Positions 4,485-8,296 of a stretch of DNA of 8,296 nucleotides are shown piece after piece. The stretch's first letter is position 1, and the number at the start of each line of letters is the position of its first letter. The DNA is from Candidatus Poribacteria bacterium. Lineage in GTDB: Bacteria > Poribacteria > WGA-4E > GCA-2687025. The notes beneath the pieces were generated by a model. That model searched no databases. It was not told the DNA's origin and worked only from the letters and a program-made list of their open reading frames with translations. The position numbers and the translations under genes were made by a program. The stretch lies in the NCBI GenBank assembly GCA_027625215.1, contig JAQBWJ010000064.1, positions 1 through 8,296 on the forward strand. The letters are read 5' to 3'.

Positions 4485-6020
4485 GTGTTTTCCGTCGTAC
4501 AGTGCAGCGCGGTCTTCGGTGTGGACGCCTATCTTGTCCGCGTTGAGGCGGACGTTGCGGGCGGCAGCATCCCGTCGTTGAGCGTCGTCGGGTTGCCGGA
4601 CGGCGCGATCCGGGAAAGCCGCGACCGCGTCATCTCGGCGATCCGCAACTCCGGCTACCGCTTCCCGCCGAGACGCATCACCGTGAACCTCGCCCCTGCC
4701 GACGTTCGCAAAGAAGGTTCCGCGTTCGACTTGGCGATTGCGTTGGCGATCCTCGCATCGTCGGAGCAGATACGGATCGGCGACGCGGAAACGATCCTCG
4801 TGCTGGGGGAACTGTCGTTGGACGGCACGGTGCGCCCCGTGCGGGGGGCGGTCGCCATCGCCGCCGACGCGCGAACCCATGGCGTCACGTCCATGATCGT
4901 CCCCCGCGAGAACGCCGAGGAAGCCGCCGTGATCGACGGCGTGTCCGTCTACGGCGTCGGATCGCTGCTTGAGGCGGCGACGGTGATCGCCAACCCCCCC
5001 GTCGCGGCAGCCGTCGATGTCGATCTCGACGCGCTGTTTCTGGACGCCAACCGCGACCTGCCCGATCTCGCCGACGTGAAGGGACAGGAACACGCGAAAC
5101 GCGCGCTCGAGGTCGCCGCCGTCGGCGGACACAACCTGCTGATGATGGGACCTCCCGGCTCCGGCAAGACGATGCTTGCGCGGCGGTTGCCGTCGATCCT
5201 GCCGCGCATGACGCTCGATGAAGCGTTTGAGACAACCAAGATTCACTCGGTTGCGGGCGCGTTGGCGAAGGACGCGCCGCTCGTCACGAGCCGCCCCTTC
5301 CGCGACCCGCATCACACCGTTTCGATGGCGGGGTTGGTCGGAGGTGGGAAAACGCCGGGTCCCGGCGAGGTGAGCCTCGCGCATCACGGCGTTTTGTTTC
5401 TGGACGAACTGCCGGAGTTCCCGCGAAACGCGCTCGAATCGTTGCGCCAACCGCTCGAAAACGGCACGGCGACGATTGCACGCGCGTGGGGGTCGCTCAC
5501 CTTCCCCGCAAGGACGATGCTCGTCGCGGCGATGAACCCGTGTCCGTGCGGCTATCTCGGCGACGGTCGTCGCGCGTGTCGGTGCAACCCCGCGCTGATT
5601 CAGCGGTATCACGCGAAGATTTCGGGTCCGCTGTTGGATCGGATCGACCTGCATGTTGAAGTTCCCGCCGTACCGTTCGAGCAGTTGCGCGACGACCGCA
5701 TCAGTGAGTCGTCCGCCGACGTGCGTCATCGCGTTCAACGCGCGCGCGACGCGCAACGGCGACGGTTCACAGGCACGCGCGTCTACACGAACGCGATGAT
5801 GGGACCTCGACAAGTCCGCGAACACTGCAAGTTGGACGGCGACGCGATGGAACTCCTCGCCGCCGCGATGGAGCGTCTGTTACTCAGCGCGCGCGGACAC
5901 GACCGCATCCTGAAAGTCGCCCGCTCCATCGCCGACTTGGACGATTCCGAGGGGATTCAATTGCCACACATCGCGGAAGCGATACAATACCGGAGTCTCG
6001 ACCGCCTGATTCGAGACTGA
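4485..6020 (+). CDS. yifB: YifB/ComM family Mg-chelatase-like AAA+ ATPase
   Basis: The 511-residue protein matches the full length of the family. In Vibrio cholerae the family member ComM is a hexameric helicase that drives branch migration during natural transformation; in species that are not known to be transformable, its role is thought to be general recombination. The N-terminal ChlI domain is complete (GVDAYLVRVEADVAGG, VVGLPDGAIRESRDRV, RRITVNLAPADVRKEGSAFD). It is followed by the AAA+ core with Walker A GPPGSGKT at 222-229 and Walker B VLFLDELPEF at 303-312. The family Cys motif MNPCPCG...RRACRC has Cys 353, 355, 365 and 367, possibly a metal site. GPLLDRIDLHVEVP and the C-terminal Mg-chelatase domain with HIAEAIQYRSLDR complete it. 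GTG 4485 fits the usual N-terminus (a short lead before the A-x-x-GVDAYLV block), although no Shine-Dalgarno precedes it. No competence genes are next to it. Downstream trkH begins 27 bases later. Confidence 0.95.
   Translation: MFSVVQCSAVFGVDAYLVRVEADVAGGSIPSLSVVGLPDGAIRESRDRVISAIRNSGYRFPPRRITVNLAPADVRKEGSAFDLAIALAILASSEQIRIGDAETILVLGELSLDGTVRPVRGAVAIAADARTHGVTSMIVPRENAEEAAVIDGVSVYGVGSLLEAATVIANPPVAAAVDVDLDALFLDANRDLPDLADVKGQEHAKRALEVAAVGGHNLLMMGPPGSGKTMLARRLPSILPRMTLDEAFETTKIHSVAGALAKDAPLVTSRPFRDPHHTVSMAGLVGGGKTPGPGEVSLAHHGVLFLDELPEFPRNALESLRQPLENGTATIARAWGSLTFPARTMLVAAMNPCPCGYLGDGRRACRCNPALIQRYHAKISGPLLDRIDLHVEVPAVPFEQLRDDRISESSADVRHRVQRARDAQRRRFTGTRVYTNAMMGPRQVREHCKLDGDAMELLAAAMERLLLSARGHDRILKVARSIADLDDSEGIQLPHIAEAIQYRSLDRLIRD
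5961..5988 (+). promoter_or_regulatory. Predicted sigma-70-type promoter for trkH inside the yifB 3' end
   Basis: TTGCCA (5961-5966, five of six) and TACAAT (5983-5988, five of six) are separated by 16 bases. It lies within codons for the conserved LPHIAEAIQYRSLDR tail. The use of ATA and CAA codons there, unusual for this GC-rich gene, is what creates TACAAT. It would give a leader of about 55 bases before GTG 6048. Confidence 0.55.
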
Positions 6021-6047
6021 CGTTCTTCCTGAAAGGGCTCCTCCCCC

Positions 6048-7886
6048 GTGCTACACGTGCCGACACGGTACCGCGACGCGATTCGGACGTTTCGCCACAT
6101 CGGTCGACCCGTGATGAATCCGGTCCTCGACGTGGCGATGGCGCTGGTCGCGGGGATCGCGTTGTTCTCGCTGGTCGCGGATTTCGGCTTTTCGTTGGAT
6201 CGACACTGGGACCGCATCATCCATTCGCTCGACCTGATCGCGGTTTTCGGGTATATCTCGATTCGCGCGACGCGCATGTTCTTCTCTACAGACCCGCGTC
6301 GTTATCTTCGTTCCCACCGTTTGGATCTCGTCCTGCTGGGCGTTTTCGCCGCGTCGTACGGGCTGTTGCTAGTGATCGGCGGGGTGGATGCGTGGTTTGA
6401 AGTGTTGTGGTACTTCACAGGTCAGTTGGACATCGTGCCGTCTCAATCGGCGCGCGTTTACATCAACCTGACGAAAGCGTATATCTTCATCACGTCATTC
6501 GTGACGGCGGCGAAGTATGTCAATCGGTTGTTACAAGCGCAGTTTCGCCCCGTCACGTCGATCATTTTGAGTTTCGGCGCGGTAATCGGGGTCGGTTCGT
6601 TCCTCTTGACCGTGCCGAACGCGAATGTCAGCTCCGACCCGATGCCCTACCTGGATGCGCTGTTCACCGCCGTGAGCGCGGTCTGCGTCACGGGATTGAT
6701 CGTCGTGGATACCCCGAACTACTTTTCGACGTTCGGACACGTCGTTCTGCTCGCGCTGATTCAGATCGGCGGCTTGGGTTACATGACGCTGACGGCGTTC
6801 ACGGCGGTCTATGTCACGTCGGGGGGCAGCCTTCGGGAACGCACCTATATCCGCGACCTGCTGAACGACTCCAGCATCGCCGCTGCGAAGACAAACCTTC
6901 GGCGGATCATCATCTATACGGTGGTCATCGAGTTGGTGGGAGCCGTTTGCCTGTACTTCTTCATCCCGCCTGAGGTCGCGCGGGCGCAATCGGAACCGCG
7001 TTGGTTTTACGCCGTGTTCCACTCGGTCTCCGCGTTCTGCAACGCCGGGTTCGCGTTGTGGTCGGACAGTCTTGCGGGAGAGGCGATCCGCTTCTCCGTG
7101 CCGCTCAACGTGACGATCATGGCGTTGATCATCTGCGGTGGGCTTGGGTTCGCCGTGTTGTCGAACCTCGTCGGCGTCGCGGGGAACTGGCGGCGTCGCG
7201 GTCGAAGGCGGGTGCGTCTGTCGCTCCAATCGAAACTCGTGCTGATCATCTCGACGTTGCTGATCGTCTTCGGCTACGTCGCCTATCACGCGATGGAACT
7301 GCGCGCGACGCTGGAGGGGCTCGAACCCGGCGAGCAGATTGTAGGGTCGATCTTCCAGTCCGTCTCGACCCGAACGGCGGGCTTCAACACGCTTGATCTT
7401 GCGCGCATCACGACGCCGACCGCGCTCATCATGATCATGCTGATGATGATCGGCGCCTCGCCCGGCGGCACGGGCGGCGGGGTGAAGACGACGACGGTGG
7501 GCGTCGCGTTCTTGTCCGCCGTTGCGACGGCGCGCGGACAAAAACGCATCGAACTGTTCCACCGCCGCATCCCCGATGAGACCGTCTATCAGGCAACGTC
7601 GGTGATGCTGTTCGGCGGCGTGATCGTCATGGTGTCGCTCTTTCTGCTGACGATTACGGAGGCGTCCGTCAGTCTCATTCACCTGTTTTTTGAGGAAGTG
7701 TCCGCGTTTGCGACGGTGGGGCTTTCGATGGGGGTGACGGGGAGTTTGTCGCCATGGGGAAAGGGGATCATCATCGTGTCGATGTTTTTGGGGCGCGTTG
7801 GGCCGATGACGATTGCGATTGCGCTCAGTCAACCTGCAAAGTCCAACGAATACGACTATCCGACGGAACAGTTGCCCGTCATGTAA
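6048..7886 (+). CDS. trkH: TrkH/KtrB-family potassium uptake channel subunit with N-terminal membrane extension
   Basis: This is the membrane subunit of a Trk/Ktr potassium uptake system. The 612 residues exceed the usual 440-490. The C-terminal 445 residues hold the four pore repeats, each with the conserved filter glycine: VCVTGL (Gly 216), FCNAGF (Gly 334), TRTAGFN (Gly 445) and FATVGL (Gly 558). The third-repeat gating-loop region SPGGTGGGVKT is at 471-481. Glycine at all four filter positions fits K+ selectivity. Residues 1-165 are extra and contain four predicted helices (about 26-46, 56-78, 90-111 and 137-158). The linker RRYLRSHRLDLVL resembles the S2-S3 linker of voltage-sensor domains, but helix 4 has only scattered basic residues (R136, K143, K156, R160). 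GTG 6048 is preceded by GAAAGGG (6031-6037) and lies 27 bases after yifB. The gating subunit gene follows at 7954, so both probably act as one complex. Confidence 0.93.
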   Translation: MLHVPTRYRDAIRTFRHIGRPVMNPVLDVAMALVAGIALFSLVADFGFSLDRHWDRIIHSLDLIAVFGYISIRATRMFFSTDPRRYLRSHRLDLVLLGVFAASYGLLLVIGGVDAWFEVLWYFTGQLDIVPSQSARVYINLTKAYIFITSFVTAAKYVNRLLQAQFRPVTSIILSFGAVIGVGSFLLTVPNANVSSDPMPYLDALFTAVSAVCVTGLIVVDTPNYFSTFGHVVLLALIQIGGLGYMTLTAFTAVYVTSGGSLRERTYIRDLLNDSSIAAAKTNLRRIIIYTVVIELVGAVCLYFFIPPEVARAQSEPRWFYAVFHSVSAFCNAGFALWSDSLAGEAIRFSVPLNVTIMALIICGGLGFAVLSNLVGVAGNWRRRGRRRVRLSLQSKLVLIISTLLIVFGYVAYHAMELRATLEGLEPGEQIVGSIFQSVSTRTAGFNTLDLARITTPTALIMIMLMMIGASPGGTGGGVKTTTVGVAFLSAVATARGQKRIELFHRRIPDETVYQATSVMLFGGVIVMVSLFLLTITEASVSLIHLFFEEVSAFATVGLSMGVTGSLSPWGKGIIIVSMFLGRVGPMTIAIALSQPAKSNEYDYPTEQLPVM

Positions 7887-7899
7887 TCTTGTGTAAGAT
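7872..7899 (+). promoter_or_regulatory. Predicted sigma-70-type promoter for trkA at the end of trkH
   Basis: TTGCCC (7872-7877, four of six) and TAAGAT (7894-7899, four to five of six) are separated by 16 bases, overlapping the trkH stop at 7884-7886. Transcription from here would start near 7906, so the mRNA would begin just before the hairpin at 7911-7936. It could give the gating subunit expression independent of the channel subunit. Confidence 0.42.
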
Positions 7900-7910
7900 G
7901 CCGCGCGTCA

Positions 7911-7936
7911 AACTGAGCGCGCGTCGGCGCGCAGTT
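7911..7936 (+). promoter_or_regulatory. Stable hairpin directly upstream of the trkA ribosome binding site
   Basis: AACT (7911-7914) pairs with AGTT (7933-7936), and GCGCGC (7917-7922) with GCGCGC (7927-7932), around loop GTCG, with a two-base bulge GA at 7915-7916. The ten-base-pair stem ends exactly where AAGGAG begins. No T tract follows, so it is not a usual terminator. It could shield the mRNA 5' end, tune translation, or divide the trkH-trkA transcript. Confidence 0.55.
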
Positions 7937-7942
7937 AAGGAG
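7937..7942 (+). promoter_or_regulatory. Shine-Dalgarno site of trkA
   Basis: AAGGAG lies 11 bases before ATG 7954 and is the clearest ribosome binding site in the window. Most other starts here have weak or no such site. It fixes the trkA start. Confidence 0.75.
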
Positions 7943-7953
7943 CGAACAGGGAA

Positions 7954-8296
7954 ATGCCAGCGCGAAAGGTCGCCGTGATCGGGATGGGAACGTTCGGGCG
8001 CGTCGTCGCGGAAAGTTTGGCTGAAGCGGGCGCGGAAGTGATCGCCATCGACAACAATATGGCGGCGATTGAAGCGGTAAAAGATGTCGTGACTTACGCC
8101 GTGCGGTGCGACGCGACCGATCCGCGCATGTTGCGCGATCACAACGTCGATGAGATGGACGCCGTTGTCGTCACGATGGGGGACAATTTCGAGTCGCTCG
8201 TGTTGACCGTCCAAGAACTGTTGTTGATGAGATATGATCGAAAGTTGTGTATGGGCGAATTGAATCAGGTGGCGTATCCTTGGTGGGTCTCAACAC
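7954..8296 (+). CDS. trkA: TrkA/KtrA-family potassium uptake regulatory subunit (partial, C-terminus outside or disrupted)
   Basis: This is the N-terminal part of a cytoplasmic RCK/TrkA-N subunit, which binds nucleotides (NAD(H) or ATP/ADP) and gates the TrkH/KtrB channel encoded just upstream. The Rossmann motif is VIGMGTFG at residues 8-15, with the ribose-binding acidic residue in VIAIDNN at Asp 33. The next elements YAVRCDATDP and VDEMDAVVVTMGDNFES match the family up to about LTVQELLLM (Met 92). The following 22 residues (starting RYDRKLCMGELNQ) do not resemble the expected strand and helix (typically a KRVIARA-like strand, then a helix and an I/V-x-P-E end), and base composition changes at the same point. 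Either the gene is interrupted by an insertion or rearrangement, or there is an assembly join. The frame remains open to the window edge. If intact, a single-RCK KtrA of about 220 residues would be expected. Confidence 0.85.
   Translation, partial: MPARKVAVIGMGTFGRVVAESLAEAGAEVIAIDNNMAAIEAVKDVVTYAVRCDATDPRMLRDHNVDEMDAVVVTMGDNFESLVLTVQELLLMRYDRKLCMGELNQVAYPWWVST
8230..8296. other. Atypical tail segment, possible insertion edge or assembly join
   Basis: From 8230 to the end the sequence has 31 G or C among 67 bases (46 percent), against about 60 percent elsewhere, and loses the codon pattern of trkA. The translated residues do not continue the TrkA fold. It starts right after the codon for Met 92. 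Too little is present to identify an inserted element. GTGTATGGGCG within it only loosely resembles the GUGYG start of group II introns. Confidence 0.4.

Noticed and set aside
4167..5825. 552-residue open frame on the minus strand opposite yifB
   Set aside because: It is antisense to a complete, motif-confirmed ATPase gene, has an Arg-rich composition expected from GC-rich antisense frames, and shows no domain.
6531..7832. 433-residue open frame on the minus strand opposite trkH
   Set aside because: It is antisense to all four pore repeats of trkH. The translation is highly charged low-complexity text without any recognisable fold.
7887..7953. Potassium-related riboswitch such as the c-di-AMP (ydaO) type in front of trkA
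   Set aside because: The 67-base spacer is far too short for that class and holds only a single hairpin.
1..8296. CRISPR array, tRNA or rRNA genes, defence island, toxin-antitoxin pair
   Set aside because: I saw no regularly spaced direct repeats, no cloverleaf-like sequence, no rRNA-like sequence, and no protein with nuclease, toxin or other defence motifs. The gene content is transport, redox, recombination and potassium uptake.

Overview
The window comes from an uncultured-looking, GC-rich bacterium (about 60 percent G+C by eye). All convincing genes are on the + strand. GC-rich codon use, a mixture of ATG and GTG starts, weak Shine-Dalgarno sites and copies of repeat types that are scattered through many environmental genomes (an inverted repeat whose translation contains HSERSEESR, and a CCCTCACCCTAGCCC-type element) fit a free-living bacterium from a little-cultured phylum such as Armatimonadota, Chloroflexota or Poribacteria. 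The phylum cannot be fixed from this sequence.

Region 1 (1-2020) is the end of a carbohydrate ABC-importer operon. It holds the last 21 codons of what is probably the substrate-binding protein, then a spacer with two strong hairpins, then two overlapping CUT1-type permease genes of the MalF and MalG type. No ATPase gene is visible. Region 2 (2021-3174) holds two genes I cannot name: a small lipoprotein with a possible PsbP/DcrB-like fold, and a 108-residue protein with one membrane helix and a coiled coil. Region 3 (3171-4378) is a monocistronic-looking gene for a thioredoxin-reductase-like ferredoxin/flavodoxin-NADP+ reductase. It has its own predicted promoter and an intrinsic terminator, followed by another long hairpin. 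Region 4 (4485-6020) is a complete YifB/ComM Mg-chelatase-like AAA+ ATPase. Region 5 (5961-8296) is a potassium-uptake module: a long TrkH/KtrB channel subunit with an extra N-terminal four-helix membrane domain, then the start of its cytoplasmic TrkA/KtrA gating subunit, which runs off the window.

The TrkH and TrkA products should form one K+ uptake complex. The two permeases should form one transporter pore with the binding protein encoded just upstream. The other genes look like independent housekeeping neighbours. Promoter-like sites recur with a TTGC-type -35, a 16-bp spacer and TACAAT or TAAGAT. I see no CRISPR array, tRNA, rRNA, complete insertion sequence or defence system. The oddest points are the N-terminal membrane domain on TrkH, the stable hairpin directly in front of the trkA ribosome binding site, the tandem hairpins after the reductase gene, and the last 67 bases, where the trkA frame stops resembling its family and base composition drops, as at the edge of an insertion or an assembly join.
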